DNA of 64,000 nt from Devosia sp. Root436 (GTDB lineage Bacteria > Pseudomonadota > Alphaproteobacteria > Rhizobiales > Devosiaceae). The stretch spans positions 332,263 through 396,262 of the forward strand of contig NZ_LMEM01000001.1 of NCBI RefSeq assembly GCF_001426345.1. Reading direction: 5' to 3'. Positions 53,759 to 62,677 of this stretch are shown here, piece after piece; within the stretch, counting starts at the first letter, position 1, and every line of letters starts with the position of its first letter. The translations under genes and the position numbers were made by a program. Below the pieces are notes generated by a model. That model searched no databases and had not been told where the DNA came from. It saw only the letters and a program-made list of their open reading frames with translations.

Positions 53759-54792
53759 TTGATCCGGATGGTCTGGGTGGAAACAGGGCCGAGGGTTTCG
53801 CCCTCGACGGGTTCGCAGGGCAGTAGCAATTGCTCGACGGGTGCATCGTCTTCAACGCGACGCACCAGCATCTGCGTGGCGGCGCGGGCCATGGCCTCGC
53901 GCGGAATGGCAAAGGAGGTGAACCGGGTGCCGGTGGCCTGCTCGGCCCGGATATGATTGCCGATCACCACGATGGAGAGATCGCCGGGAATGGACAGCCC
54001 GCGGGTGCGCGCCAGCGCCTCGACGGCGATGGCGTCGGCCAGTTCGGTGAAGAAGACGCAGGTGGCGTCGGCCGCAAGCAGGATGTCGAGCACTTCGGCA
54101 GCCGGACGGCCAACGGCGTTGATATTGGTGACGAGGTCAGCCCCGCCAATGGCGTCCTGGAAGCCCTGCCAACGGTCTTCGGAGGATTCGGCGCCCTGGT
54201 TGAGGCCGACATAGGCGATGCGGTGGTGGCCGAGGTCGCGGGCGCGGTGGACCAGGGCCGAGGTCGCGGGGGCATAGTCGCCGCCCACATAGGGCACGGG
54301 ACCGCCGGCATCGTCGCGGCGGCCGACGGCGACGAAGGGGAAGTCGCCGGTCACCAGCCGTTCCAGCTCCGCCGGATCGAACTGGCGGCCCAGGATGATG
54401 CAGCCATCGGCAAGGCGCAGGCGGACATTGTCGCCGAAAATCTTGCGCCTGGTGCCGGCGCCGGTGAGCAGCAGCAGGTCATAGCCCAGTTCCTGCGCCG
54501 CCTCTTCAATGCCGAGCAGGAAGGGGGTGAAGAAGTCGGCCTGCGCCGAGGGAAAGGCGGGTTCGTAGGTGAAGACGCCGAGAATGCGGTTGAGGCCCTT
54601 GACCATGCGGCGGGCCACCGGATCGGCGACGTAGCCGGTGTCGCGGATGACCTTGTTCACCCGGTTGCGGGTTTCGGCGGGGATGCGGCCGTCATTGCCA
54701 TCAGCGCTATTCAGCACCAGCGATACGGTAGCCTGGCTCACTCCGGCCAGCCGGGCGATATCGCGTTGTGTCAGGCGTTTGGCGGCCGCCAT
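53755..54792 (-). CDS. LacI family transcriptional regulator
   Basis: First gene of the operon and its probable repressor. The 345-residue protein begins with the LacI-type helix-turn-helix 'TQRDIARLAGVSQATVSLVL' region, then the hinge 'GYVADPVARRMVKGLNRILG', and a periplasmic-binding-protein-like sensor domain ('LADGCIILGRQFDPAELERL', 'RIAYVGLNQGAESSEDRW'). The inserted 'NSADGNDGRIPAETR' is unusual in length between helix 3 and the hinge. A perfect palindrome and a partly matching repeat lie 17-48 bp upstream of its start, so autoregulation is likely. The effector is presumably the transported compound or a derivative. Confidence 0.95.
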   Translation of the reverse strand: MAAAKRLTQRDIARLAGVSQATVSLVLNSADGNDGRIPAETRNRVNKVIRDTGYVADPVARRMVKGLNRILGVFTYEPAFPSAQADFFTPFLLGIEEAAQELGYDLLLLTGAGTRRKIFGDNVRLRLADGCIILGRQFDPAELERLVTGDFPFVAVGRRDDAGGPVPYVGGDYAPATSALVHRARDLGHHRIAYVGLNQGAESSEDRWQGFQDAIGGADLVTNINAVGRPAAEVLDILLAADATCVFFTELADAIAVEALARTRGLSIPGDLSIVVIGNHIRAEQATGTRFTSFAIPREAMARAATQMLVRRVEDDAPVEQLLLPCEPVEGETLGPVSTQTIRIK

Positions 54793-54808
54793 GGATTTCT
54801 CCCGATCC

Positions 54809-54840
54809 GCTAATGCGTATTAGCAGTTATGCGTATTAGC
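54809..54840. promoter_or_regulatory. Two candidate LacI-type operators upstream of the regulator
   Basis: 54809-54824 is the palindrome GCTAATGCGTATTAGC, with arms GCTAAT/ATTAGC. Sixteen bases on, 54825-54840 (AGTTATGCGTATTAGC) repeats 13 of the bases, with a damaged left arm. Both contain a central CG as is usual for LacI-family sites. They lie just upstream of the regulator start at 54792. Confidence 0.75.
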
Positions 54841-55021
54841 AAGCGATCCGCCTGTCAAGCGGGGTGGAGAGATCCATGATGGTGGTAGATTGGTGGAGCG
54901 TGCTTGGCTCTATGGCGCCCGGAAACGGGGGCATTTTTCGTCAGATTGCTTGATGTCCGGACCCAGGCGAGGCCGTCAGGCACCACCCTTGTACGTCTCT
55001 GGCAATTTCAAAGAGAAAGGG

Positions 55022-55098
<77 letters not shown>

Positions 55099-55283
55099 AG
55101 CGCGGCGAACTGGTCGTTCACGCAACGTGGCGTCCGTTTACCCAGCACCTTGCCCCAAGTCAAGCGAGCAAGTTGGGATCGAAGCGACATTTTCATGAAT
55201 GTCGACGACGGATGTGGAAAAGTGCCTGTGACACAGGCGCTAGCGGCCATTGCCTGAAGCGTAAGGTGAGATTCGCGCGGCGA

Positions 55284-55308
55284 GCGAATTCGTTAGCAGA
55301 CTGTTAGC
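55284..55308. repeat. 25-bp inverted copy of the 14903-14927 sequence
   Basis: Read on the minus strand this equals 14903-14927 except for one base, with GCTAACAGT, TGCTAAC and GAATTCGC. It lies between tRNA-Val and tRNA-Asp. One possible origin is an attachment-site remnant or a shared 3'-flank of RNA genes; nothing else marks an integrated element. Confidence 0.6.
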
Positions 55309-55323
55309 GTTGACGAGAGGGGG

Positions 55324-55399
<76 letters not shown>

Positions 55400-55463
55400 G
55401 CAGGACCGGAGGGGTCCGCGAAGGTGGCCCTGATTAGGGCCCCTGCCCGCCAGCGTCAACCGG

Positions 55464-55501
55464 CAAAAATGAAATGGCCCCGGCGCGAAGCGCTCGGGGC
55501 C
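55464..55501 (-). terminator. Intrinsic terminator of hupB
   Basis: A GC-rich stem (GGCCCCGGCGC / GCGCTCGGGGCC with one bulge, 55476-55501) is followed on the minus strand by ATTTCATTTTTG. A second hairpin (GGGGCCGG/CCGGCCCC, 55519-55539) lies between it and the hupB stop. Confidence 0.8.
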
Positions 55502-55548
55502 GATCGGTATGCCGATCCGGGGCCGGTCCTGCCGGCCCCTTGACGATC

Positions 55549-55821
55549 TTAGTTGATCGCGTCCTTCAGGCCCTTGCCGGGCTTGAACTTGGCCTGGTTC
55601 GAGGCCGGGATCTTGATCTCGGCGCCGGTGGCCGGGTTGCGACCGGTCGAAGCCTTGCGCTGCGAAACGGCAAAGGTGCCGAAACCAACGAGGCGGACTT
55701 CTTCACCGGACTTCAGCGAGCCCGTGATTGCCTCGAACACTGCGTCCACAGCTTCAGCGGCCTGTGCCTTGGTGATCGTCGCTTTGTCGGCGACGACGCC
55801 AACCAGATCGTTCTTGTTCAT
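55549..55821 (-). CDS. hupB: DNA-binding protein HU
   Basis: HU is an abundant nucleoid protein that bends DNA without strong sequence preference. The 90-residue product has the family fold: two helices ('MNKNDLVGVVADKATITKAQ', 'AVDAVFEAITGSLKSGEEVR' region), the conserved 'LVGFGTFAVSQRKASTGRNP' and the arm with 'RNPATGAEIKIPAS' that carries the intercalating proline. GTGAGGA lies upstream of ATG 55821. It is a monocistronic gene with its own terminator. Many alphaproteobacteria place HU after lon; here about 2.6 other genes intervene. Confidence 0.97.
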   Translation of the reverse strand: MNKNDLVGVVADKATITKAQAAEAVDAVFEAITGSLKSGEEVRLVGFGTFAVSQRKASTGRNPATGAEIKIPASNQAKFKPGKGLKDAIN

Positions 55822-56027
55822 AGCGTTTCCTCACAGTGAATTGCCCGCCCTCGCTGGCGAACCTAAAACGCGGCAACCCTTGGTCGATTCTGTACGAAAG
55901 GCAAGGATTTCCGGGCTTTTCACGAGGCCGGACGGTGCAACGCTGTTAATGGACCGGAAACTTCGGGCTCGCAAGTCCGGATTGTTGGTTTTCGCCGGTT
56001 TTCCGGGCTTTCCTGCGTGTTCCGAGC

Positions 56028-57227
56028 CTATTCGCCGACCGCGGGTGCCGGCATGGGCCGGCGCCGGATTCCCAGCATAAGGGGTAGTGCCAACAGGTAA
56101 ATTCCAGCCCCGATGATCCAGATCAGCCCCGGCCAGGTGCCGCGGATGGCGAAATAGGTGAAGCTGAAAAACAGCGGGCCGAAGACCGCCGCGAGGCTGA
56201 CCAGGCTGGCCAGCACGCCCTGCAACTGCCCCTGCTTGTCGGGGCCCACCTGAGTCGTGGTGAGCGATTGCAGGGCCGGCATGCCGATGCCCCCGAGCGC
56301 GAAAAGCGGCGCCAGGGCGAAGACGATCCAGCCCTGGGTCGCGATCCCCATGATGCTGAGCGCGGTGAGTTCGCAGGCCATGCCGACCACCAGCGCCCAG
56401 CGTTCGCCCAGCCGCGCCACGGCGGGACCGGTGAGGAATGCCTGGGCGCCGGCATGGAAGATGCCGTAAGCGCCGAGGGACAGGCCGATCATGAAGCCAT
56501 CGAAGTGGAAGGCGTCCTCGCCGAACAGCGCCCACATCGTGCCGTAGATGGTGCCGACGAAATTCATGATGACGAAAATGGCCATCAGCGGAATCAGGGC
56601 CTTGAATTCGAAGGCCCATTTGAGCGGCTTGAACGGGTTGAGCGTATCCCAGTCGAATTTCGCCCCCGGCATGCCCTTGCGCGATTCGGGCAGCACGAAG
56701 AGGGCCAGGGCGAAGTTGATGCCATTGAGTACGGCCGCCGCGATGAAGGGGGCGCGCACCCAGTAGTCGCCCAGCACACCGCCGAGTACCGGCCCGATGA
56801 TGAAGCCGATGCCGAACATGGCGTGGAAGAGGCCGAAGCGCCTGGCGCGTTCCTCCTCGGTCGAAATGTCGGTGATGTAGGCCGTGGCCACCGCCATGTT
56901 GGCGCTGGTGACGCCGGAAATGGCCCGGCCAAGCACCAGCATCCAGAGTTCTGGCGCGAAGGCCATGACGAGATAGTCGATGGCCGCGCCGGCCAGCGAG
57001 ACCAGCAGGACCGGACGGCGGCCGAAGCGATCGCTGAGTACGCCCAGAATGGGCGAGAACAGGAACTGACAGGCCGAATAGAGCGCCAGCATGATGCCGA
57101 GCAGCGTGGCAACCTCGGACATATGCCCGACATCGCGCAACAAAGCCGGCAGGATGGGAAAGATCAGGCCGATGCCGATGGAATCGAGCGTGACGGCGGC
57201 GAGAATGACGACGAGGGCCTTGTTCAA
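56028..57227 (-). CDS. TetA-like major facilitator efflux protein, copy 1
   Basis: A 399-residue proton antiporter with twelve hydrophobic segments, of the DHA1/TetA group. Motif A is 'GVLSDRFGRRPVLLVSLAGA' and the TetA-like second motif is 'SGVTSANMAVATAYITDIST', which normally lines the substrate path. Its N-terminus 'MNKALVVILAAVTLDSIGIG' keeps the Asp and the motif of TetA. The start is TTG 57227, with GGAGCAT upstream. About 55-60 percent of visible blocks are shared with the second copy at 57745-58929. Drug substrate unknown; a tetracycline role is possible but not shown. Confidence 0.92.
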   Translation of the reverse strand: MNKALVVILAAVTLDSIGIGLIFPILPALLRDVGHMSEVATLLGIMLALYSACQFLFSPILGVLSDRFGRRPVLLVSLAGAAIDYLVMAFAPELWMLVLGRAISGVTSANMAVATAYITDISTEEERARRFGLFHAMFGIGFIIGPVLGGVLGDYWVRAPFIAAAVLNGINFALALFVLPESRKGMPGAKFDWDTLNPFKPLKWAFEFKALIPLMAIFVIMNFVGTIYGTMWALFGEDAFHFDGFMIGLSLGAYGIFHAGAQAFLTGPAVARLGERWALVVGMACELTALSIMGIATQGWIVFALAPLFALGGIGMPALQSLTTTQVGPDKQGQLQGVLASLVSLAAVFGPLFFSFTYFAIRGTWPGLIWIIGAGIYLLALPLMLGIRRRPMPAPAVGE

Positions 57228-57399
57228 GGGATGCTCCTGTTGCTCCGCCGGCCGGCAGATGGACGTAGGGCGTTCACGGACGCGTTACAAGCCTGGCACC
57301 CTTATGACGATTGGTGCTGACAGTTTTCGACAGCAGCATTTGGGGTGCGGTCATTCGGAGGGAACGTGATAGGCCGTGTGCCTGAACCGCGAGGAACCC

Positions 57400-57633
57400 A
57401 TGGTGGTCGCCTATATCGTGCAGGGCTTTCAATTGCGGGGACGCAAGCTGACCCCGGACCAGCCGAGAACGGCCAAGACAGCGGAGGCGGCGGTGGAACT
57501 GGCCGAGCGCATGGCGACGACGCGTGCCGGCGTGTTTGCATTCTCGCAGGCAGTCGATGTCGAGACGGACATATACGATGAGCCGCAAGTGCTGCTGCGG
57601 CTGGGAGACCTGCCGCCGGGGCTGCCGGAATAG
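57400..57633 (+). CDS. Small conserved hypothetical protein
   Basis: A 77-residue protein starting 'MVVAYIVQGFQLRGRKLTPD' and ending with an acidic/proline tail. The block 'AAVELAERMATTRAGVFAFS' followed by 'VDVETDIYDEP' matches a small family seen in Hyphomicrobiales ('...AERLAxxxAGVvAFSrxxDxExGdYDEP'). The start follows GAGGA by five bases. It sits divergently between the two efflux genes. Function unknown; I recognise the pattern only from general experience. Confidence 0.65.
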   Translation: MVVAYIVQGFQLRGRKLTPDQPRTAKTAEAAVELAERMATTRAGVFAFSQAVDVETDIYDEPQVLLRLGDLPPGLPE

Positions 57634-57664
57634 GCAAGCGGGAAACGCCGTCACACGCTGGATC

Positions 57665-57692
57665 GTCACCCTCGGGCCCGACCCGAGGATGA
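57665..57692. repeat. Short palindromic repeat, family B copy 4
   Basis: GTCACCCTCGGG-CCCGA-CCCGAGGATGAC is an inverted repeat with matching outer GTCA/TGAC ends, the same core as the copies around the GIY-YIG gene. It lies between the small hypothetical gene and the stop of the second efflux gene. Confidence 0.7.
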
Positions 57693-57744
57693 CCATGGTT
57701 GGCGGGGAAGGGAGAAGCAGGTCCCCGGCCCTGCGTCAATGGCA

Positions 57745-58929
57745 TCAGGCTGCCACGGGTTTGGGCTGCCTGATGGTGGCGAAGAGCGGGGCGGCGGCCA
57801 GATAGAGCACGGCACCGGCGATCCAGACGGAGCCCATCCAGACGTCCCTGGTGTAGAAATAGAAGCCGGCGCCGGCCAGTGGTCCCACGACCCCGGCCAG
57901 GCTCATCAGGCTTGCCATGACGCCCTGCAACTGGCCCTGCTGGTCCTGGCTGACCCGGCTGGTCAGCAGGGATTGCAGCGCGGGCATGGCGATGCCACCC
58001 AGGGCGAATAGCGGCGTCAGCGCAAAGCCCATCCAGCCCTGATCGGCAAAGCCCATCAGCACATAGGCCACCCCGTCGAAGGCAACGCCGATCATCAGCG
58101 TGCCCCGGTCGCCGAAGCGTTTGACGATGGGGCCGGTCAGCACCGCCTGCGATATGGCCAAGCTGACGCCGAAGACCGAAAGGGAAAGGCCGATGGTCAT
58201 CGAATCCCAGCCGAACCGGTCGGCGCCATACAGCACCCAGATGGTGCCCGGTACGCTGGCGATCACGCCGAACACCACAGCCACCACGATCAGCGGCAGC
58301 AGAGGCCGGAAATTCCACAGCCAGACCAGCGGCGCCACCGGGTTGAGCGACTTGAGAGCAAACCTGTCCGGCTTGGTGGCGTGGCTTTCGGGCAGCACGA
58401 ACAGGGCCATAAGCAGGTTGAGCCCATTGAGGATGGCTGCCGCCAGAAACGGCGCCCGCAGCCACCAGATGCCCAGCAACCCGCCCAGCACCGGCCCGAT
58501 GATGAAGCCGACGCCCATCACCGCGCCCAGCAGGCCGAAGCGCTGGGCGCGGTGCTCTTCGGGGGTGATGTCGGTCATATAGGCCGAGGCAACAGCCATG
58601 CTGGCGCTGGTAATGCCGGCAATCACGCGGCCGATGGCCAGGACCCAGAAGAAGGGCGAGAAGGCCATGATCAGGTAATCCACCATCGCCCCGGCAAGCG
58701 ACAGCAGCAGGACCGGCCGCCGCCCGAACCGGTCGCTCAGCGACCCCAGCACCGGCGACAGCACGAATTGCATCAGGGCATAGATGCCGATGAGCAGGCC
58801 ATAGATCAGCGAGATGTCATCAGCCGCGGTCATTTGCTTCAGCAGCTCGGGCAGGATGGGAAAGATCAGCCCGCCGCCGATGGCATCGAGGGCAACAGTG
58901 GCAAGGATAACGATCAGGGCCTTGTTCAT
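57745..58929 (-). CDS. TetA-like major facilitator efflux protein, copy 2
   Basis: A 394-residue twelve-helix antiporter of the DHA1/TetA type. It has motif A 'GSLSDRFGRRPVLLLSLAGA' and 'AGITSASMAVASAYMTDITP', parallel to the first copy, and N-terminal 'MNKALIVILATVALDAIGGG'. It starts 23 bp from the nearest of three tet-type operators and is divergent from a TetR gene, the classic tetR-tetA arrangement. It is therefore probably repressed by that regulator and induced by its ligand. Whether it exports tetracycline cannot be read from the sequence. Confidence 0.94.
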   Translation of the reverse strand: MNKALIVILATVALDAIGGGLIFPILPELLKQMTAADDISLIYGLLIGIYALMQFVLSPVLGSLSDRFGRRPVLLLSLAGAMVDYLIMAFSPFFWVLAIGRVIAGITSASMAVASAYMTDITPEEHRAQRFGLLGAVMGVGFIIGPVLGGLLGIWWLRAPFLAAAILNGLNLLMALFVLPESHATKPDRFALKSLNPVAPLVWLWNFRPLLPLIVVAVVFGVIASVPGTIWVLYGADRFGWDSMTIGLSLSVFGVSLAISQAVLTGPIVKRFGDRGTLMIGVAFDGVAYVLMGFADQGWMGFALTPLFALGGIAMPALQSLLTSRVSQDQQGQLQGVMASLMSLAGVVGPLAGAGFYFYTRDVWMGSVWIAGAVLYLAAAPLFATIRQPKPVAA

Positions 58930-58952
58930 GGCAGCGCTTCCGGGTTACTAAT

Positions 58953-59002
58953 TTATCGGTGATAAGTTATTTATCGGCGATAAGCTCGCTTATCAGTGAT
59001 AA
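58953..59002. promoter_or_regulatory. Three tet-type operators between efflux gene and tetR
   Basis: Three near-palindromes lie at 58953-58965 (TTATCGGTGATAA), 58971-58983 (TTATCGGCGATAA) and 58990-59002 (TTATCAGTGATAA), 18-19 bp apart. The core TATCAGTGATA of the third equals the core of the Tn10/TetR operators. They cover the divergent promoter, so both genes are probably repressed together. Confidence 0.88.
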
Positions 59003-59019
59003 GTCAAGAGGATTTTTGC

Positions 59020-59658
59020 ATGGCAATCGATCGCGACCGGATCGTGGGAGAGGCATTGCTGCTGCTCAACGAGGTGGGCATCGACAAGCTGACCACGCGC
59101 AAGCTGGCGGAACGGCTGGGCGTCCAGCAGCCGGCGCTCTACTGGCACTTCCGCAACAAGTCGGCGCTGCTGGACGCGGTCAATACCGAGATGCTGGCGC
59201 GCTTCCATACGCACCGCCTGCCCGCGCCGGGCGAGGACTGGATCGATTTTACATTCGCCAATGCCCGCAGCATGCGGAAGACCTTGCTGTCGGTGCGCGA
59301 CGGCGCGCGACTCACGGCCGGCACGCGGCCATCGACGAGCGAATTCGCCGATACCGAGAGAGTGCTGAAGCTTTACGTCGATGCGGGCTTTTCGGCCGAA
59401 GAAGCGCTGAACATCTCGATTTCACTGGCGCGTTACGTCGTCGGCTATGTGCTCGAAGAACAGGGCGAACGCGAGCGGAACGATGAGGACACCGATGAGA
59501 ACGACGATCTCGGCGCGGAACTTGCAGCATTTCCGATTCTGGCCGAAGCGTTCGAGTCGCTGGTGAATGCCGGCACGATCAATACCGAAAAGGCATTTGA
59601 AAGCGGGCTTGGGGACATGGTCGAGGGAACGCGCGCACGGCTGGCCGCGAAGGGTTGA
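59020..59658 (+). CDS. TetR family repressor, TetR_C-type (tetracycline repressor-like)
   Basis: A 212-residue regulator strongly resembling the classical tetracycline repressors. The helix-turn-helix 'LTTRKLAERLGVQQPALYWH' is nearly that of TetR(B), in line with the operators upstream. Residues equivalent to TetR His64, Asn82, Arg104 and Pro105 are kept (His63, Asn81, Arg103, Pro104), but the position of Mg-ligand His100 is Thr99 ('GARLTAGTRPS'), and Phe86 is Met85. The real inducer may thus differ from Mg-tetracycline. ATG 59020 has AGAGG about 9 bases upstream. An earlier in-frame ATG (58996) falls inside the operators. Confidence 0.94.
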   Translation: MAIDRDRIVGEALLLLNEVGIDKLTTRKLAERLGVQQPALYWHFRNKSALLDAVNTEMLARFHTHRLPAPGEDWIDFTFANARSMRKTLLSVRDGARLTAGTRPSTSEFADTERVLKLYVDAGFSAEEALNISISLARYVVGYVLEEQGERERNDEDTDENDDLGAELAAFPILAEAFESLVNAGTINTEKAFESGLGDMVEGTRARLAAKG

Positions 59659-59683
59659 TCGAGGGCGGTAGTGCCTGCTCCGT

Positions 59684-59835
59684 CCCCTTCTCCCCTCGTG
59701 GGAGAAGGTGCCCGAAGGGCGGATGAGGGGGCTACCGCGCTGTCCACGAGCATTGAGGCATGGGCGGGCGCAGCACCCCTCGCCCGGTTTTTCCGCTGAA
59801 CGCGGAAGAACCACCCTCTCCACAAGGGGCGAGGG
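59684..59835. repeat. Intergenic repeat family D
   Basis: The left part, 59684-59731, contains CCCCTTCTCCCCTCGTGGGAG and GCCCGAAGGGC, each a small palindrome. The right part, 59775-59835, carries complementary CACCCCTCGCCC and GGGGCGAGGG. The element lies between the convergent tetR and lon genes and resembles intergenic repeats known in Hyphomicrobiales. A fragment is seen at 6063-6086. Confidence 0.65.
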
Positions 59836-59861
59836 CTGGCTCCATTCCCAGCCGGGAAAAC

Positions 59862-59891
59862 AAAACGGCGGCCCCTGGGGACCGCCGTTTT
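59862..59891 (-). terminator. Bidirectional terminator between lon and tetR
   Basis: A 10-bp stem AAAACGGCGG / CCGCCGTTTT with loop CCCCTGGGGA ends in four T residues on either strand. It lies about 20 bp after the lon stop, and it could also stop tetR transcripts. Confidence 0.88.
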
Positions 59892-59910
59892 CTCATTCAT
59901 TCCATCCCGC

Positions 59911-62343
59911 TCAGTGCGGCAGGCCGGTCGTGGCGTCTTCGCCCGTATCCACCGTGGTCGAGACGGCCGGGGCGGCTTCCTCGAAGTTCCATTCGATGGG
60001 CTCGGGCTTGCGCACCAGAGCGCGCTCGATGACCTGGTCCATGCGGGAGACCGGGACGATTTCCATGCCTTCCTTGACGATGTCGGGGATCTCGGCGAGG
60101 TCGCGGACATTTTCCTCGGGGATCAGCACGGTCTTGATGCCGCCGCGCAGGGCCGCCAGCAGCTTTTCCTTGAGGCCGCCGATGGGCAGCACCCTGCCCC
60201 GCAGCGTGATCTCGCCGGTCATGGCGACGTCATTGCGAACCGCAATGCCGGTCATCACAGAGACGATGGCAGTGGCCAGGCCGATACCGGCCGACGGACC
60301 ATCCTTGGGGGTGGCGCCTTCGGGCAGGTGGACGTGGATGTCGCGCGTGTCGAACATCGGCGGCTTGATGCCGAAATCGATGGAGCGTGAGCGGACATAG
60401 GCCGTCGCCGCGGTCAGCGATTCCTTCATCACTTCCTTGATGTTGCCGGTCACGGTCATCCGACCCTTGCCCGGCGTCATCACGCCTTCAATGGTCAGCA
60501 GCTCGCCGCCGACGGACGTCCAGGCGAGGCCCGTTACCAGGCCGACCTGGGCCTCGGCTTCGATCTCGCCATGCTTGTAGATATCGGCGCCGAGGAACTT
60601 GGTCAGCTTCTCTTCATCGATAACCACCGTCTTGACCTTGGTCTTGACGATCTCGGTCACGGCCTTGCGCATCAGCTTGCCGATTTCGCGCTTGAGGTTA
60701 CGCACGCCCGCTTCACGGGTATAGCGCTGGATCAGGGCAGTCAGCATCTCGTCGGAGAGCACGAATTCGCCGTGGGCGAGGCCGTTTTCCTTGAGCGTCT
60801 CCGGGATGAGGTGCTGCTTGGCGATCGCGTGCTTCTCCTGCTCGGTGTAACCGCTGAGGCGAATGATCTCCATGCGGTCCATCAGCGGGCCGGGGATGTT
60901 GAGCGTGTTCGAGGTGGTGACGAACATCACGTCGCTCAGGTCATAATCGACCTCGAGATAGTGATCGGCAAAGGTGTGGTTCTGCTCGGGATCGAGCACT
61001 TCCAGCAGTGCCGAGCTGGGATCGCCGCGGAAGTCCTGGCCCATCTTGTCGATCTCGTCGAGCAGGAAGAGCGGGTTGGATTTGCCCACTTTCTTGAGCG
61101 ACTGGATGACCTTGCCGGGCATGGAGCCGATATAGGTGCGGCGATGGCCGCGGATTTCGGCTTCGTCCCGCACGCCGCCAAGGGCCATGCGCACGAATTC
61201 GCGGCCGGTCGCCTTGGCGATCGACTTGCCCAAAGAGGTCTTGCCGACGCCCGGAGGGCCGACGAGGCAGAGGATCGGCCCCTTGAGGGTGCCGGTGCGG
61301 CCCTGCACGGCCAGATATTCGAGGATGCGTTCCTTGACCTTTTCGAGGCCGTAATGGTCCTCGTCCAGCACTTTTTCAGCCAGGATCAGATCGCGCTTGA
61401 CCTTGCTCTTCTTGCCCCAGGGCAGGCCGAGCAGGGTATCGAGATAGTTGCGGACCACGGTGGCTTCGGCCGACATAGGGCTCATGGACTTGAGCTTTTT
61501 CAGTTCCGCCTCGGCCTTGGTGCGGGCTTCCTTGGAAAGGCGGGTCTTGGCGATGCGCTCCTCGATCTCCTGGATCTCGTTGGAGCCTTCCTCGCCGTCG
61601 CCCAGTTCCTTCTGGATCGCCTTCATCTGCTCGTTGAGGTAGTATTCGCGCTGCGTCTTCTCCATCTGCCGCTTGACGCGGGAGCGGATGCGCTTTTCCA
61701 CCTGCAACACGCCGATCTCGCCTTCCATCAGGCCGAGAATCTTCTGGAAGCGCTCGGCGACCGAAACGGTGGAGAGCAGGTCTTCCTTCTCGTTGATCTT
61801 GATGACGAGGTGGCTGGCAATGGTATCGGCGAGCTTACTGTGGTTCTCGATCTGGCCGACGGCAGCGACGACCTCGGCCGAAATCTTCTTGTTGAGCTTC
61901 ACATAGCTCTCGAATTCGGTGGTGGCCGAACGGCTAAGGGCCTCGATCTCGGTGGCATCTTCCACCGGCTCGGGGAGCACCGAGGCTTCGGCCTCGAAAT
62001 AGTCCTCTGTCTGCAGGTAGCGATCAATGGTGGCGCGGTTCAGGCCTTCCACCAGCACCTTGACCGTGCCGTCGGGGAGCTTGAGCAGCTGCAGCACGGT
62101 GGCGATAGTGCCGGTGGCATAGATCTGGTCCGGAGCCGGATCGTCGTCCTGCGCGTTTTTCTGGGTCACGACCAGGATGTGCTTGTCGTCGCGCATGACT
62201 TCTTCAAGCGCCTTGACGGATTTCTCGCGGCCGACGAACAGCGGCACGATCATGCCGGGGAAAACGACGATATCACGCAGGGGAAGAACTGGGTAAACCC
62301 GGTCCCGGCTGAATTCGCCAGTGGCGGGGGTGACGTCCGTCAT
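59911..62343 (-). CDS. lon: ATP-dependent protease Lon
   Basis: Lon unfolds and degrades damaged and short-lived regulatory proteins; in Caulobacter it degrades CcrM and DnaA. The 810-residue protein contains the N-terminal LON domain ('[20 protein letters not shown]'), AAA+ module with Walker A '[20 protein letters not shown]', and the protease domain with catalytic Ser684 in '[15 protein letters not shown]' and the partner Lys in '[15 protein letters not shown]'. ATG 62343 is the family start; the open frame extends 55 codons beyond. A heat-shock-like promoter lies about 100-130 bp upstream. An intrinsic terminator follows the stop. Confidence 0.98.
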   Translation of the reverse strand: MTDVTPATGEFSRDRVYPVLPLRDIVVFPGMIVPLFVGREKSVKALEEVMRDDKHILVVTQKNAQDDDPAPDQIYATGTIATVLQLLKLPDGTVKVLVEGLNRATIDRYLQTEDYFEAEASVLPEPVEDATEIEALSRSATTEFESYVKLNKKISAEVVAAVGQIENHSKLADTIASHLVIKINEKEDLLSTVSVAERFQKILGLMEGEIGVLQVEKRIRSRVKRQMEKTQREYYLNEQMKAIQKELGDGEEGSNEIQEIEERIAKTRLSKEARTKAEAELKKLKSMSPMSAEATVVRNYLDTLLGLPWGKKSKVKRDLILAEKVLDEDHYGLEKVKERILEYLAVQGRTGTLKGPILCLVGPPGVGKTSLGKSIAKATGREFVRMALGGVRDEAEIRGHRRTYIGSMPGKVIQSLKKVGKSNPLFLLDEIDKMGQDFRGDPSSALLEVLDPEQNHTFADHYLEVDYDLSDVMFVTTSNTLNIPGPLMDRMEIIRLSGYTEQEKHAIAKQHLIPETLKENGLAHGEFVLSDEMLTALIQRYTREAGVRNLKREIGKLMRKAVTEIVKTKVKTVVIDEEKLTKFLGADIYKHGEIEAEAQVGLVTGLAWTSVGGELLTIEGVMTPGKGRMTVTGNIKEVMKESLTAATAYVRSRSIDFGIKPPMFDTRDIHVHLPEGATPKDGPSAGIGLATAIVSVMTGIAVRNDVAMTGEITLRGRVLPIGGLKEKLLAALRGGIKTVLIPEENVRDLAEIPDIVKEGMEIVPVSRMDQVIERALVRKPEPIEWNFEEAAPAVSTTVDTGEDATTGLPH

Positions 62344-62677
62344 CTCGTATCCTTTCCGGGGCGCGCGGGAGGAAGGAGAGAGGTGCGCGCCCGTTATAGA
62401 CAGCTCCAAGCATTCGAGGCTGGGCTGATTCCGGTTAATAAATAGGGTTGCCCATGGGGACCGCAAGTCAAGCTTTGTGCTTTTGTGACGGTTAAGACGT
62501 GAACGCACAGGAGATATGCGGGCGCGGGCAGGAACAGCGGTGTGGCTTACCCCTCCTTGGGGAAGCGGGAAGAAAGTGCCTATTCCACGGCGAATTGGTG
62601 GGGGCGGTGCGGAAGGTGGCGGAGGTCGCTCAGGGAGTTGCGCAACCCTGCTATTTTCACCGGGAGAATGTCGCTTT
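62344..62677. other. Gene-free stretch between lon and the citrate synthase-family gene
   Basis: The lon promoter occupies the left third. The rest, about 62510-62677, is GC-rich and without a convincing gene, repeat or RNA fold; it is the 3' region of the citrate synthase-family gene. No clear terminator is visible for that gene. Confidence 0.5.
62442..62471 (-). promoter_or_regulatory. Candidate lon promoter (heat-shock-like)
   Basis: On the minus strand CTTGACT (with TTGACT at 62466-62471) is followed 18 bp later by CCCTAT(TT) at 62442-62447. CTTGAC with a C-rich -10 such as CCCTATTT fits alphaproteobacterial RpoH promoters and also weakly the housekeeping pattern. Lon is a heat-shock gene in many bacteria. 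Confidence 0.5.

Noticed and set aside
54841..55021. Additional tRNA or small gene beside tRNA-Asp
   Set aside because: I tested this stretch by eye for T-arm and anticodon patterns and found none; the only open frame crosses the tRNA antisense.
60571..62445. Long open frame antisense to lon (about 620 codons)
   Set aside because: It mirrors the lon gene in the opposite frame; such frames arise from high GC codon use. The protein is rich in Leu, Asp and Gln with no domain pattern.
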